A stretch of DNA of 64,000 bases from Apis mellifera (Eukaryota > Arthropoda > Insecta > Hymenoptera > Apidae), in the NCBI RefSeq assembly GCF_003254395.2, contig NC_037638.1, positions 22,955,352-23,019,351 of the forward strand, given 5' to 3'. Numbering within the stretch: the first letter of the stretch is position 1; every line of letters starts with the position of its first letter. The notes beneath the pieces were generated by a model. That model was not told the DNA's origin and made no database searches. It saw only the letters and a program-made list of their open reading frames with translations. Shown here piece after piece: positions 23,801 through 37,968 of the stretch. A program made the position numbers and the translations under genes.

Positions 23801-26351
23801 AGAGAGAAAGTGAGGATAAAATTGGGGTGAAATAGGAAAAAAAGTACACTGTGGAAAATGTATACGAAGGAAACGAGAAATTTCGTTTTTGCATTACATT
23901 CGAATTTCAATGTTACGCGTATTTATCCACGTGTGCTGTTAAAAAAAAAGAAAAAAAAAAAAGAAAGAAAGGAAAAAAAGAAATGGAAGAAAAAAAAATA
24001 AAAAGAAAAATATAGTGCACACTCCAATAGGAAAAAACGATGCTCCACGTTTTATTCTATTTAGTTACGTTGATTCGCGAATAACGTTGTAATACTGTTA
24101 GAGATAAACAAATTGTACCGCGTATTTACACGACGAGGAGAGAGAGAGAGAAAAAAAGAAAAAAACGAACGATAATCTACTATTTGTTCCACATATTTGA
24201 ACTCGAGTAATATACTCGATGATCATCGAAACACAATTATGAAATTGCCGTTATAAAATTATCGAACGTTATCAAATGTTGCAGGAAAGGAATAGATAAT
24301 GAGTTATCTGTTATCTAAAGGGGGAAAATATTGATCGTGACCGAATTCTCGAGCACAAGGAAATACGTTTAACCGTGATGAACGTGGTAATTATTAAAAA
24401 ATTCAAAGTGTGATCGATCGTTTGGCAGATTGGTTCATTTATTTAACTTGATTCTTATTAGGGTGAAGAGAGTGAAGAAATTATCGAAGAAATTTAGATT
24501 GCTGTTACGGGTATTAATTATTAGATGCCTCAATAACTACCATCTAAGCTTGTTAATTAATTAAAATCTACTAAACAATTCTCAATTTATCAACTGTTTA
24601 TCAACTACAAATCCTATTATCGTTGGTTCCTATTATCGTGAACGCGATCTTTCACATTCTTTTTCGAAAAATTAATTTTCAGATACTGGAAACACGCACG
24701 AATATCGTTATCTTTCTATTACGCGAATCTCGATTCTAATTTTGTTCGCTCTATCTTTTATATCGTCGAATAAAATAAATAAACGATAAACTTACATTGT
24801 TATTCCTTCTTCCCGTATAAATTTTCTCCCCAACTCTCAACGTCAAAGAAAAATTTCCTTCCTACACGTGAACCCTCGTGGTTTTCTCGTGGCGGATCGA
24901 TCGAGAACCGCTTCGTTAATGAGTCATCATCGATACGCCTCTCCAGACACCCATCTAATGACTCATGAGCGTCTTGTCAACAAGAGGCTCGTCGATCGAC
25001 TTCCAAACTTGAAACACCGCCTCTCCAAACAAAACAAACGCTTTCCAATAACGCTTTCGATCCTCGTCACGCGGTTTTGTCCGGAAAGTTGAGGGCACAC
25101 GCGATAAATATGAGAAATCGAGGATGAATTGAGGAAGAGGTGGGTGAGAAGAGGAAGACTGGTGCGACGATTCGAATCACGACGAATGGACGTAAAAGAG
25201 AGAAAGAAAAGAAAAAGAAAGAAAAGAAGAAAAGAGAAAAAAAAGGAAAAAATTACTGATCTCTCAGATCCACTTGGATTCCAAACGCGGACTTACGCCA
25301 CCCTCGCGACCCATTACGTCCATGCTCTCTTCTATAGTTTTTTCCAAGTTGCCGTTCCAACTTATTCCCTCGATTCTACTGATCGTCGCACTTCTAACCT
25401 GATTTACAGATGTCCCTTGCAGGATTCTAAAAGAGCGGTGGTTCCCAATATTTTTGCCAAAGTATTTTTGCAATTTTCTATTTCCACTTGAATATTTTAT
25501 ATTAATGCGATTTTAAAAATAATAGATCAGAATTTTTCTATTGCAAATTACAATTGTAAATTGGATAAATCTCGATCGAGAAATATCTTGGATAAGATAA
25601 AAATAAGAATTTAAAAAGAAAGTTTTAGATTATATTTAAAACAGATTGTTCTTAAAAGGAAGAATTTCAAAAATATATATAAAAGCTTGCGTTAATTTTT
25701 CATCAACGATCGGTCCGACTCGATTCATTTCACGCGAATACGATTCAATTTATACATCAATCATTCGACAACTCGCGCAATAATTCCGCTAATTCCTCCT
25801 TCAATTTATAATTTTTCGTTCGAATAATCGAGAGAGAGGGAGAGATTTCGCGTTTAGATTTCACGTTTCGAATAAATACATAACACGTTGGAACCAACTG
25901 CATTTCCATCTCTATTTTCGTTCGCAACAGATGTTCGTACAATTAGAATCACGTTTCCAAAACGCTAATTTAAATAATAATAGTTACATTTCACTCAATC
26001 AACCGAAATTTCGCGAAAATTCCCCCCTCCCTCCTCGACAAAATTCCAATTGTGATTTTCAATTTTCAAAATTTGATTCGCGAAATCATCACGCGAGGCA
26101 GCGATCTATTAATAGATCAAGTAGTCGAACCAGCCTGGTAAAGCGCAATCCCCCAAACGTATCATTTTCACTCCCACGGTATTAAGACGTCGTTATCGTT
26201 TTTCGAACCCCCTCCCCCTTTCTCACCCCTTGGATTTATCATTTGTTCCGGGTATACCGTGCCAAGCGGCAATAAAACTCGAGATTGCACGATTGGATAT
26301 CCGTCCATTGACGGTTCTCGCTCGGCAGCGTTTAACCGACCGTTCCTTTTC
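20884..26351. other. Non-coding stretch with scattered simple repeats
   Basis: No exon I can support. Visible elements are poly-A at 21241-21256, A/G-rich tracts at 21460-21500, 23939-24012 and 25198-25250, and (TA)n at 21994-22009. GC-richer patches at 21520-21680, 22330-22900 and 24860-25090 lack recognisable coding content. Confidence 0.45.
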
Positions 26352-26389
26352 CACACACACACACACACACACACACGTACACACATACG
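26352..26389. repeat. (CA)n microsatellite
   Basis: Perfect CA/AC alternation at 26352-26376, continued imperfectly (GTACACACATAC) to about 26389. It creates artefactual Thr-His or Val-Cys open frames on both strands. Confidence 0.95.
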
Positions 26390-28452
26390 CGCTCACCCTC
26401 TCTTTCCACCCCTTCAACGCGAAACGGATACACGTCGACCGGATACTCTCGATGATCCGGCGAAATCTGGCGGTGTTAATTAGCGAAATAAACTGGCCAC
26501 GAACGTTGTTAATCGGCAGGATCACGCGGCCCACATAAGAGAGCGGAACATGGTTACGATATTCGATTGGGGGGAGAGGGGGGGGGTTGGTGGATCGATG
26601 AAATCCAAGCGTTCGATGCTTCCCCGTTTTCTGCCGGCCGCGTGCAACAGCCGGTTAATGGAATTGATCGGTGCCGGGCGCCGAGAGAGAGAGGATATCT
26701 CTGGCAATTAATCAAATTATTAAGCCGCGTGTGGTGCGTCGAGCCGCGTGTTGTTCCGCAAATATCCGCGCGACGACGGAGGCGTGAACCGCTGATAAAG
26801 AGCGATAAGCGGCCCGGTTCGAATCACAATTGATAAAGGATTTCCCGTTCGACTTCCTGTCCTTCCTTTTTCTTTCTTTTTTTTTTTCTTCTTCTGCGAA
26901 ATTTCGTTGAAAAATATAGAACGTTAAATCTATGAAGTTAACCGTGTCAAGCGATCGAAAATTACGAATTGACGTTCGCTCGTCTTGAGAATTTTAATTT
27001 TAGAAATTCGACGTAAAAAAGACGAGTGACGAATATTGCAAAATACCTTAAATCGAGACGAAGATATATAAAAATAATCCGATTTTAAATCTAATTAATT
27101 GAAACGGATAAAATCTTTTTTTCCTTCCAAACTAACGATAACTTTTTAACGATACGTTAAACTAAATTTCAACTACTATTGCGAAAAATATTTAAGAGCA
27201 TTCAAAAAGAAAAAAGAAATCCCCAAATTCCCAAATCGGAAGGAAAACGTTCCTCGTTCTAAAATATCACTTTCGAAAACGAAACGGATCCACGCGAAAT
27301 TTCATAACTGCTCGTCTCTCCGCTCTTCTCCGAGAGAATAGATATTTATAACGCGGCACGCGTCCTGAAGGAGAGAGATTTCGGGAGACGCGACGAATAT
27401 GCGATCAGGCACGGTTCCAGAAGCGATCTCGCTCGTCCGTTTCGGATGGGGGGGAGGGGAGAGAAGCGAGCGAATCGAGGTGTCGAATAATGGGGCTGAA
27501 AGGGATCCCTTTGGGCGGAACAGGGAGAGATTGGGGCGGCGTGTCGCGAGGAGAGTGACAGCATAAGCTGCTCGTGGAACGCGTCTGCTCGCGTTCGCGA
27601 AATTGCCAGTAGCAGAAGCTTTCCAAGGAGTCTGAAGACGGAGAACGGGGGAAGATGGCGCGGCATAGCGCATCTGCAACAGATAGAAGACACTTTAGCC
27701 GATACGTTGCGCGCCAAGTCGTCGTTGACGTTTCCAGGATCGATCCGCTCCACGGGGATAATTCTTGGGGACGCGTCGACGTCGACGACGACGAGTATTA
27801 TTTGCTTTTAAGGGAATCGCCATCGATATGGATTCCGTTCGGAACGAACGGGGACAGGCGCACTCCTGTCGATACGATCGGCTCTCGTGGATCGGTCGCG
27901 TGCGGGTTTCGGTTTCAATGAAATAACTCGAATGGGAAAAGTACCTCTTTGCTCGAGGTAAAGAGTTTAATTAATCGGATGATCGGTTAATTTTTTTTGA
28001 AAAATTGAAGTGAATTACACACGAAGAAATAAGATAGCTTCAATTCATGATATAATTTAAACGTTATTTATAATATAATTGTTTCCTAATTTTGATTCAG
28101 TCACTTCTGGAAGATTTATTCTTTAACCACCGCACAGATAATTCGTCGTCGTTAGGAAGTGATAGGAAGAGTTAGAGATCGAATAATTAATTTCGATTCG
28201 ACCGGATTCGTTGTTGATTCGATATCCCTGATATTCTTCTTCCAGCGTATGGATCGTTTAATCTACTCGAAACGCGGGATACGTATTCGGTAACGCGGAA
28301 AAGCGTGAATTCCACGGGATGCGCGGAAAACGGGGATATCAAACTCGAATAGAAATGGAAATCAACGAGGAGGAATAGGGGTGGCACGGGTTGAAAGGGG
28401 AAATTTTTATAGCGGGGGCCCGAATAACGATCTCGATACGCACACATGTCGT

Positions 28453-28471
28453 ACACACACACACACACACA
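28453..28471. repeat. (AC)n microsatellite
   Basis: Nineteen bases of perfect AC alternation within a GC-richer stretch. Confidence 0.95.
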
Positions 28472-31400
28472 GCGAATCTATTCCGCATCATTTGACTTCA
28501 CGTAATACCCCTGCACCCTGTCGGATACGCGATCCGATCTTTGTAACGCGCCTGTCCATCCATTCACCCGTCCAACACGTATCCCAAGATGTATGGACTC
28601 TTGAAAGTGCATCGAGCCGCGTCGCTATTAATAAGCCGCCAAGCATCGAGAACCCGCGCACCCTTAGAAATGCATCCTGTGAAACTGGAACAACCCCTCT
28701 TCTCCTCGACTTGCCGCGCCCCACCTTGCGCCTCCACTTCCTCTTTTTCACTCCTTCCTTTCTTTTTTCCACCAACTTCGATGCTAAGTCGCCTCGATCA
28801 ACTTCTTCCCCCGAAGAAATTGGAGGACTTTGCTGCGAGAATGGGAAGTCATTTGTAGCGACTTTGGGGGAAATTAAATAGAAAAAAAATCGTTTGTGGA
28901 ATTATTGCTTCGATTAAAAAAAAAAGAAAAAAAACGCTGATAGAAGAAGAAATATATATATTTTCGTACAAGTAATTGAATCGGAAGAGATCATTATTTC
29001 TTTAAGATTTTTTAATTTGAAACTATTGGACGAAATGCATCAAGAACACCAATATATCTTTCGATAATAAAAAATAAGATTGTCTTGAACATCGAGCCAC
29101 AGAAACTATTTTTATTATAAACAGAAAATCTTATTTCCTTACACATTTAGACGATATTTCTCACATAAGAAAAGATCGAATCTTCTCAACAAGTCTAAAA
29201 TTAATGACAAATCATTAATTCCTCTTTCGATATTCTCTCATTAACGTGCAGCACGATGCAAAATCGTTTCTTCTTCGACAATTCGACGTCCATTCTCGGA
29301 ATCCGCAAGATCTCGAAACTCGAAAGGGTAAAAACGGTATCAGAAGCGGCACTCCTTTTCCACAATTCCGGAAGAAAGGTACATTAGGGCGAAAAAATAT
29401 CGAGAAGTAAGTAGCCGCATAAATCGCCCGCGGCGTGCCGGTACAATGCGACTTTCAAGCGTATGCCCGCTCGCTATCGCCCAATAACTCCCGTCCTTTC
29501 ATATCTTACCAATAATTCGTCCTCTAGCCAGCGGCGGATCAGAGAGAGAGAGAGAAAGAGGATAGGCAGAATAGGACAGAGGGCGTTTCCCTCGGCCCAG
29601 GGAAATTTATCCAGCAGATAAAAATGTCTGTTAGAGTTTATATAGGGAACGGTGAGATTTCAATAAAACCCTCGATTGTAAAGTACAGATAGAGGAGGCC
29701 GTCCGGACGTTACACGGGTCAGTGAAGCTCAAAGTCGAACTCTCTCTCTCCCTCTCCCGTCCCCTCTATATCGTCTCTTTCTTGCGGAGGGAGACTCTCA
29801 CCCGCTCTTCTTCACGGAACAGACTCGCGACACGCCCTCTATGCAACGTCGTGTTATCGATACGTGAGCAGCTTTTTGTCTTTTTTCTCTTCTCTCTTCT
29901 TTTTTTCGGCGGAGAATCATCCCTCCACAAGTTTGAGGGTTGCTCGAGGAACGATGGATACAGCAACCTCGGCCGGACGGAGCGTGTTGTTTCTGTTTGT
30001 CGAGGAGAAGATGGTTGGAAAAGTGGGCGGTCGTGTCGTTGGCGGAATTTGTTTGATTCGAGAAACGTTTACTTTTGAAAATGTGGAGGATTTCGAACGG
30101 GACGCGACCTAGTTTAATGGGAATTCTATTTACAATCTGATTTCTTTTGTTCGCACCCCAGAATTCGAACGGTTTTGAATATCGACGTAACACTTTTGAC
30201 ACTATTTCCTTCTTCTAACTGTCGCGAATCTTCTCTTTCTCTCATTCTTGTTATCCTTCCGTATTCTTATTTTCCCTTCCTCGGATACATTCCGGTAAAC
30301 GGAATTTCTCTTGCGCAACTTCAAAATAAAAAATTTCAATATCGTAACCGGTTTCTTGCATCGAAATTCGTCGAAAAAAGAAAAAGAGAAAGAAAAAGAT
30401 TCTTCGCTCGAAGTGAAGGGGGAATAATACACAATTTAATAAACTAACCTGCTCTCTCGATCCTCGCGGCAATATCATAACTCAGAGGAGAATTTTTGCT
30501 CCAGCGATCCAGATTGCGTCCATTACATTGAGTAATGTTAAAGAAGTTATCAAGATAGTAGAGAGAGAGAGGTAGATGGTTGATGTCATTTGTCATTGGA
30601 AAAATCAATAAAGAAAGCGTACACGGTCGATCGGTTCCGTGGGCCAGCTTTCTCCTCCAGTATGGGCGCAGTAACCGTTCGAACAGCCCTCGAACACGTG
30701 GTCGCCGCTGTTCAACGTGGCAAGCCTTGAATCAGCCCGCCTGGCACTATCAATCCTGGTGGCGGCGTCCGCTTTAAGACCAGCCATAAAGAGCGAATCG
30801 GGCGATTTAACCGAAGACTTCCGCTCGTGGGACGCGCTTGTTGCCTCGCGTCACGTTCAACGACCGATCGAAACCGACGATAAAAACGGATATTTAAGGG
30901 GAATTAAACGAGAGCGAAGGTTTACGAGGAATGGGCTGTTTCTTCTCGTTACCGCGTAATGCGTGGAAAACGAGGGTGAAAAGTATGTACGGTTGTTTTC
31001 ACGGTGACAGAAGGCCGGGTCGTTGGAACGAAAGAAATTGTTCTCGGCAATTGTTAATTTTCAGGTTTAAACGTGGATGGGATGGATAAGGTGACGGGTT
31101 GGAAGTAACTCGATCCACGTCGTTTCTCTTTACGATCGTTCGGTCGATGATGCTTCTTCCGGGTGAAATTTCTAGAATGACGTTGTCCAAAAGGATAATT
31201 GTCTCTTTCAAAACGAGATTGAAATTCCTCTTGTAAAATTGTTCCTCATTTAATCGTACATCACACCTGATGGATAACTGATTGATAATCGCATATATAT
31301 GGCACGGTAATAACATCGTAAAATGAAATTGACGAACATTCGTCGATATTCCGTACATAAATGGAAAACGATTCACGATTGGCAAAATATTTAAGTTGTC

Positions 31401-32112
31401 ATCGAGTCGTCGCCTTGGTATCCGAGAAACCAACTTGGAAAAAATTGTTCGTTTCTTAGAAATGATCGATGGATAAAATTAATTATTCGATTGTTCGAAT
31501 AACCGATCGATGGACGACAATATCGAGAAATTTCTAACGTCCAAGGATTGATCCACACGTGTATATACTCGATACGCGTGACGAGGTCGCGCGAGAAGTG
31601 GATAATTAGTACGACCGATCCGAATAGTCTCACGCAGGATTAATTACGTGGGCTGCGATGTACGGGCGCACACATACGCAGCTGAACACATATAAATATT
31701 ACACGTAACACGTGACAGTGTCGGGGATCGGCGCGCACACGCGTATACACACACACACGTACCGCGTCCCTATATGACCATCCATCTAGTTATAGACACG
31801 GGAATACGTCAATTTGTGGCCCAATATGTATCCTGTACGTGACTAAACAAACTTTCGACCCAACACCGCCCTCCGCTACACGTACGTCCTCCGACCACCG
31901 CTTAGCATTATCGGCCGAAGAATGACGAAACTGCACACAACAACCCCTACTGCTGCTCCTCTCGCGTGTACACGCTGGCTCATCCAACTGGTCCACAACT
32001 TTTTGCAAATACACACAGAAACGCACCTGTGCCAATACGAACCAATACGCACCAAGTGTCGGTATCGAATGCTACGAAATCGAGTTTCGCCCGTAGCGTG
32101 TTCAACCTACGT

Positions 32113-32171
32113 AGAGAGAGAGAAAGAAAGAGAGAGAGAGAGAGAAAGAAAGAGAGAGAGGGAGAGAGAGG
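32113..32171. repeat. (GA)n/(GAAA)n purine microsatellite
   Basis: Fifty-nine bases of pure purine made of GA repeats interrupted by AAAGAAAG units. The pure purine strand is able to adopt triplex-type structure, and the run produces Arg/Glu-rich chance frames. Confidence 0.93.
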
Positions 32172-33380
32172 AACTATGCGGTATTCCGCGCGGTTCTACT
32201 ATTCGGTGGTATGTCCTACACGCGTTTTCCTAAGGCGAACGCTGTGTAGCACGAATGAAACTGGATGGAGGGAGAGTAGCGTGTATACGCTGGACCAACG
32301 GCAGTTTAGACCACGATTTATAGGGCATTAAACCAACACGCGGCCACCGCTCGTTCCGAACTCTTCTAGGCGCGGGTATAAATATCATACCCCCTACCCC
32401 CTCGCCCCCATTTCCGCAAGATTATTCTCCGGCTTCCGTGGCGGGATATTTTCTTAGCCCCGAATCGATGAAATACGGGTTGCGTCCTCGAAATATTTCA
32501 CGGCTCTTTGAATTTACTATACTTTTTTGTCTATAATTCCTTTTTTCCTTCCCCTTCCCCCCTCTTTTTTTCGTTCTTCCTCGTCCGGAATTTATATCGC
32601 CGTGAATGAGAATATCCGTTCGAATCACGCTCAATCGTTCTGTTGATCGAGACCGCGTTTTTCACCTCCTTCGTAATATAATCGAATATCTTTTTTTCAA
32701 TTTTCTCCCGTGACGCGACACGATTTTATGAAACGACGATTTTATCGGTATCGGTCATGAAGTGGCGATAATAGTAATAATAATAAAAAACAAGCGATTC
32801 ATTTTTAACGCATGGGGAGGGAAAAAAATCGATCGTCGCAGGATGGAAGAATAAAATTTCGAACGTTTCGATCGATGATGAAATCGGAAGAGAATCGTGA
32901 CAAAATTTTTCGCCATTGTTTCGATGATATGCGGAGCAGCTTAAGGGCGAAATTAGGATGAAACTATCCACCTCCCTCCTCCACCCCCAACACTGATGAC
33001 TCGCAACAATATCCCGGCTAAACAGAGAGATACAACAGTTCGATTTGGATCAAAGTGGACGCAAGTGCGTTTGACCGACAACGATAATAAATAACGATCC
33101 GAAGAGAGAGACCGGTTTTCCCTTGATCCATCATATCGATCCCGTCCCTCATCGACGCCGCTCATCGACCCTAGCTCTCTCACTCTCTCATTCCTTCTTT
33201 CTCTCGCTTAGATTAGAATTCTTATATACGTTGAAGATGGAAAATCGATCCCTCCACGGGGGAGGTAGATTCTCGGTGACTGTTACAAGCCACTTTTATA
33301 GTCTCGTATCTCCAAGATATTTACAATATAGAAAAGACAATCTTCCGTCTAACCGTCAGCCAATCGTAAAACGTCTAAAG

Positions 33381-33399
33381 CCCCCCGCCCCCCGCCCCC
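33381..33399 (-). other. G-quadruplex-prone C-run (G on the minus strand)
   Basis: C6-G-C6-G-C5 in 19 bases. The minus strand carries three long G runs that can be split into four tracts, so an intramolecular G4 is possible. Function not shown. Confidence 0.5.
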
Positions 33400-33838
33400 T
33401 TTATTAAACGATAATAGTTATCGCGCCATGAAACTCGCTCCACACGACTCGCTTCGCTCATTCAATCTTCCGCATTGTCCACGCGAATTCCATTCTCTGT
33501 TTCCTCCCTCCTCTTCTCCCATTTTAAGAGAGAATAACGAAAAAGTAGGCGCGTTGATTTTTGCGCGTATCTTTTATTTAGCCCGGTTGTATACGGTTTC
33601 CGGATACCAGAAACGTATGGACCGACCTCCCCCATCAAAGAGAAAGAAAAGAGAGAGAGAGAGGAAGAAAAAAAACGGTAAAAATTGATCCTTCAAATCG
33701 CGTGCAATTCCACGGGAATGCTGTTTGTTTGTCGCACGTGAGCGCACAAGAGAGGACCGACCGAGCGCTATTCCGAAAGGGAAAACAGTAAACGGTTCTC
33801 ACGCGGGCGTCCACTTGCGAAAAAAATGTTTCCTCTCT

Positions 33839-33865
33839 CCCCCCCTCCCCTCCCCTCCACCCCCC
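33839..33865 (-). other. G-quadruplex-prone tract (G on the minus strand)
   Basis: The plus strand reads C7-T-C4-T-C4-TCCA-C6, so the minus strand has four G tracts of at least four bases with loops of 1, 1 and 4, the canonical short-loop G4 pattern. Confidence 0.6.
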
Positions 33866-34038
33866 GTGGCACAAAAACGTGTGTTATTCTTGCGCCGCCT
33901 CGAGGTAAACTCGTTACCACGGGGCTGCTCCACGGACGATCGCACGGTTTTTTCGCTCGTGGCCGCTTGATACAGCAATTACGATGAGGCAAACACGCGA
34001 TAAAACTCTTTCGCCCGACTTTTTGTTTCCCCGTGGAC

Positions 34039-34078
34039 AGAGAGGGAGAGGGAGAGGGAGAGGGAGAGGGAGAGGGAG
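34039..34078. repeat. (GGGAGA)n hexanucleotide repeat
   Basis: About six tandem GGGAGA units in 40 bases, all purine on the plus strand. The regular GGG tracts also give it G4 potential. Confidence 0.93.
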
Positions 34079-34514
34079 CTGTCTGCGTTCGAATGCACGC
34101 GTGGAACGAATGATAAAAGGGGGAAGAGGGGATATGACTCCCCGTTCCAGACGCATCTCCCCTCTTCCTCGATCCTTGGCTTGTTTGCACTGCGAGAAAC
34201 CGGTCGTTCCCCTCTTCCCACACCCCTCTCCTTTCCCACCGAATAGAATTTCAATCTGGGGAGAATGTAATCGTTGAAATTCGCGGGATCCTGAATCGCA
34301 TCGATGCAAGTTTCATGCCACGCTACTACTACTATTACTACTACGGTGGCATCGATCGATCCAAGGGGAGAATAAATCGTCCTCTCGATTTATGAACCGA
34401 TTCAATCAAATTTTGATTAACGCGGCTCCTCCTTCCGATGATCACGGATCGAAATATATATATATATATCTTACTCTCCGTGGACAGGTACATCGTTTGA
34501 CAATTCTATCACAG

Positions 34515-34518
<4 letters not shown>

Positions 34519-34549
<31 letters not shown>
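34519..34549. repeat. (TA)n microsatellite
   Basis: Thirty-one bases of perfect TA alternation, with an imperfect TATG start at 34515. This is one of the longest dinucleotide runs in the window. A shorter (AT)n lies about 60 bases upstream (near 34456-34469). Confidence 0.95.
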
Positions 34550-34551
<2 letters not shown>

Positions 34552-36043
34552 ACTTCATCCGATATTTCTCGTTTTCATTGAATTTCGAAGCCGATTTCGC
34601 ATCGAATTTACGGAACCACCTTACAGAGCCACTCTTTTTTTCCTCCCCCTCTTCATTCTTTCAGAAAGCTTAAATCCATCGAGCTCCTTAGCCTTTGAAG
34701 TTTCTTCTGAAAAGAACCGCTCCCTGTTTCCCCGGTGTTCGAAAGGAACTCGAATTTACCCGATAACTTTTCAGATCCGATATAATTTTGAGGAACGGGA
34801 AGGAGGGGAGAGGAGCACAAAGAGTCGAATGGAAGTCCGAAGGAATCCTCCTTCCAAGTGTATTTACCGCAAACACGTACTAGACGGGGCGAGATACGTG
34901 ACGCAAGTAACGAGAAACCGAGGCTTTTCTCCACCGGTGGAGGAGAGGAGGCCGGATGAGCGAGCCCGATGATGAATCGTATCCGAGGGCATTCACGCGA
35001 CGCGGTTGTGCAACGCTTGTTTCCGCGACGATCACGGTTCGTCGAGCCCCAAAGAGCCGGCCCTCTCTCCGCCCAAAATCGAATCTTACGAATTTTCAAC
35101 GTTCCACCACTTTCGCCGCCCCTCCCTCCCTCGAAAACGCAATTTCGAGAAACGCGTGACTTTACCACCGGGTCCCATTCCAGGCGAATTTTTCGAAATT
35201 GCACCTTTGTCCCGTCTAATTCATCCGATTTGTTCGAGCTCTTTGTGCGACCTCTTTCTCTCTTCGACCGCCTCTCCGAAATTGGTCAATATCGGTCACT
35301 TAAGGAAAAAGCAAGTTTGAAAGCAAGCTTTTTCGAACGAGCCATCTTTTTTCTTTGCGACTTAAAATATTTACGCTATATATATTATGAGATTCTTTTT
35401 AAAAGAATCTGGCAGATACAAGGATCGATGGAGGATTTCAGGCAGCTTGTTGAAAAATCAATCGAGATCGTAAAGATAAAACTCGTTCGATATACACGAT
35501 TTAACTCATTTTGTCTCGGCAAAACGAGATCTCCGAGCAAGCAGCAGAGAATGGGAAACGGCGAGGGAGGAATGGAAGAACGGTAAATTTCTCCGCGAAA
35601 TTGAAGTACAGGACTTAAAGTTTATCCAGATAAGGGCGAAGGATGTCGCGGAATGTGTGTAACTGTACGTTGGTGCAAAGATTGCTGGAAACGAGACGAG
35701 CGTGGAACGAGTGGAATAAGCTAAACGCGTCCCGTGCAGAATGAAAGGGGGTGACCGAGCCCCGTGGATGCTGCTGGCGTCCGTGTGTGTTTCAGACTCC
35801 ATTACTCGAATTGGAGTGGGAATACCGGTTGGTCCCTGCACACGTCCCCCATATTTCGGACAAACGTTCGCGCCCATCGGCCAGTGTCGTCTTCACTCGC
35901 CAATAAGAATATAGCCGGTCGTCCTATTTTCCACTGTGTCTTCCCTTATACCCTCCTCCCTTGCTATTTTCGGTATTCCACACGGTTCTCCTGCAAACTA
36001 TCTCTCCTATCTTCCGACCAGATCTCCACGTTTCTCTGCGTTC

Positions 36044-36065
36044 TCTTCTTCTTCTTCTTCTTCTT
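36044..36065. repeat. (TTC)n microsatellite
   Basis: Seven TTC/CTT units in a pyrimidine-rich setting. Confidence 0.9.
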
Positions 36066-37950
36066 TCATCCTCTGCTATTTCGTTTTGCGGAAAATAAAT
36101 TTCTTTCGTGGATGGAGGGGAGGGACGTTATAATGCTCGAACTTTTCTTAGTCACCAAGGGGTAAATAGATTTGATTCACGTAGGGAATCTCGAAATTAA
36201 TTTAAAAGTTGGTATGTATGCTCGGGTACAAGCGTGAAACAACCGAGGAGAGAAGCAAGAGGTTCCTGTGGAAAAATGAACGAACCGTGGGGTTCGTTAC
36301 TTTCGCCCATTGACCACGCTTCCCTCAATTTTATCCCTGCCCTCGTTCTCCTCCTCGAATTTCCGTTGCAAACTTCCTTCTTAGAGGAGAATTTCGAACA
36401 TCCCTATATCACTTCCCCGTCTAATCTTTTCCAACCTTCTCCGTGAAAATACGAGCGTATTTGTATGTGCAGAGATACACGTATGTAGGGATAAGATGAG
36501 TTTTCGAAAAGTTATCCTTTTATAACGAAGGTAATTTTTTAAATTATTTACAACATGAACGTAATTTTCCGTGGAATGTATTTTTTTTCGAAAATATTGA
36601 GAAACGTCTGAAAGTGAGATGGACTTATGATAGGTTAAGTTTTTTACAAGTAGATGTAATCATTCTTTATAAGAAAATTACGTGTAATTATTCTATCAAA
36701 CTGATCATTTTTCACATCACAAAGTATATCTTAAAAAACCATTCGTGATAAAAATTTAAACATTCAATATTTATATTTGTATTGCTGCATTATTACTATA
36801 TAAGATTATTTTCCTTGCAAAAGTTACGATTATTTTCACTTTTGCTATCGATATCGCTTCTATCCCTCTTATACGGATCACGGATATATTTAAAAATTAA
36901 CGAGATCTCCATCAACGTCGAGAGTCCGGCAAAACCTCCCGGTTACTTCCTCTTCCATCGTTCTTTCCTCCTCCAAATTAAATTCCAATCGATCAACGAT
37001 TGACATTAAAACCAATTTCCACTCTTTCGGAAGGCGAGACTCGCGTTAAAGGGGTTTCGATGTCGAAGCTTGCGAAACAACTCGGCCCCAAGAGCAGACG
37101 TTAAAATCAATTAATAGACAGACCGTTTTCATTATGATTTCATTGGGTTCGCTTCGGGATAGGATATCGACCTTATCACGGATCTCTCTCTCCCCCTTTC
37201 CCTCCCATCTCTGGCTTCCGGTTACTGCGAATATTGGAGACACGGAGCGCAAATGAAACGGTCCTCCGAAACCGCCCTAAGAAACGTGTATACACACACA
37301 CATATTCATGCATTCGTTTACACGTGGCTCCAGTTCCAATTTCTGGCTTCGCTACCCTTCGGTCGAATTTAAAGAGATGTCCATATCGGGGAGGGAAGTA
37401 AGTAGGGAGAGGAAAAAAGGTTGATACGGTGCTTTGCAGTCGGTGTGTATACAACGTTCGACTTTTTAAATTTTTTAACATATTTGGAATTCGATCGAGC
37501 GGAGCGCACGATTGTGTAAATGAAATTACAATTGACTTTGACGAGAAAATCTTTCTATTCACTTTTCTTTCTTACTCGGTGAAAGGGTTTTATTCTTTAG
37601 AATATTTAAAATTCAGAGATTCGTAAGAGAATTGGTGTCCAAATATATTATGATAGCGTATGTGGAAAATGGATAAAAAAACGAAAGTCTGGAAATTGAA
37701 TTCGTTATGCACCGATTATTCAAACGTTAGAATTGATTTCACGTTTGCTGCATTATGCAGGTATACTCCGGTGCAACACGCGAGCATATTGCGGTGGTTT
37801 GGCATAAGCGGGGGCCCAGGTTCGTCTGTAAAAACCGAGAAGTAATTTCGCGTTGAACGAGGCGGAGGTAGCTTTTATGGCGGAAGGATTGCCATTTTCG
37901 CGGTCGAATTTAATTTCAACGTTGGCCACATCAACGGGAATAACAATATG

Positions 37951-37968
37951 TATATATATATATATATA
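37951..37968. repeat. (TA)n microsatellite
   Basis: Eighteen bases of TA alternation about 950 bases left of the tandem array. Confidence 0.9.

Noticed and set aside
26814..26830. GGTTCGAATCA as a tRNA B box
   Set aside because: No A box at the right distance and no cloverleaf pairing.
32377..32384. TATAAATA as a core promoter
   Set aside because: No initiator, downstream exon or open frame could be connected to it, and such octamers are expected by chance at this AT content.
34653..35586. Open frames of 183 (minus) and 205 (plus) codons
   Set aside because: Overlapping frames on opposite strands in GC-richer DNA, rich in Arg/Ser/Pro, without domains, codon structure or convincing splice context.
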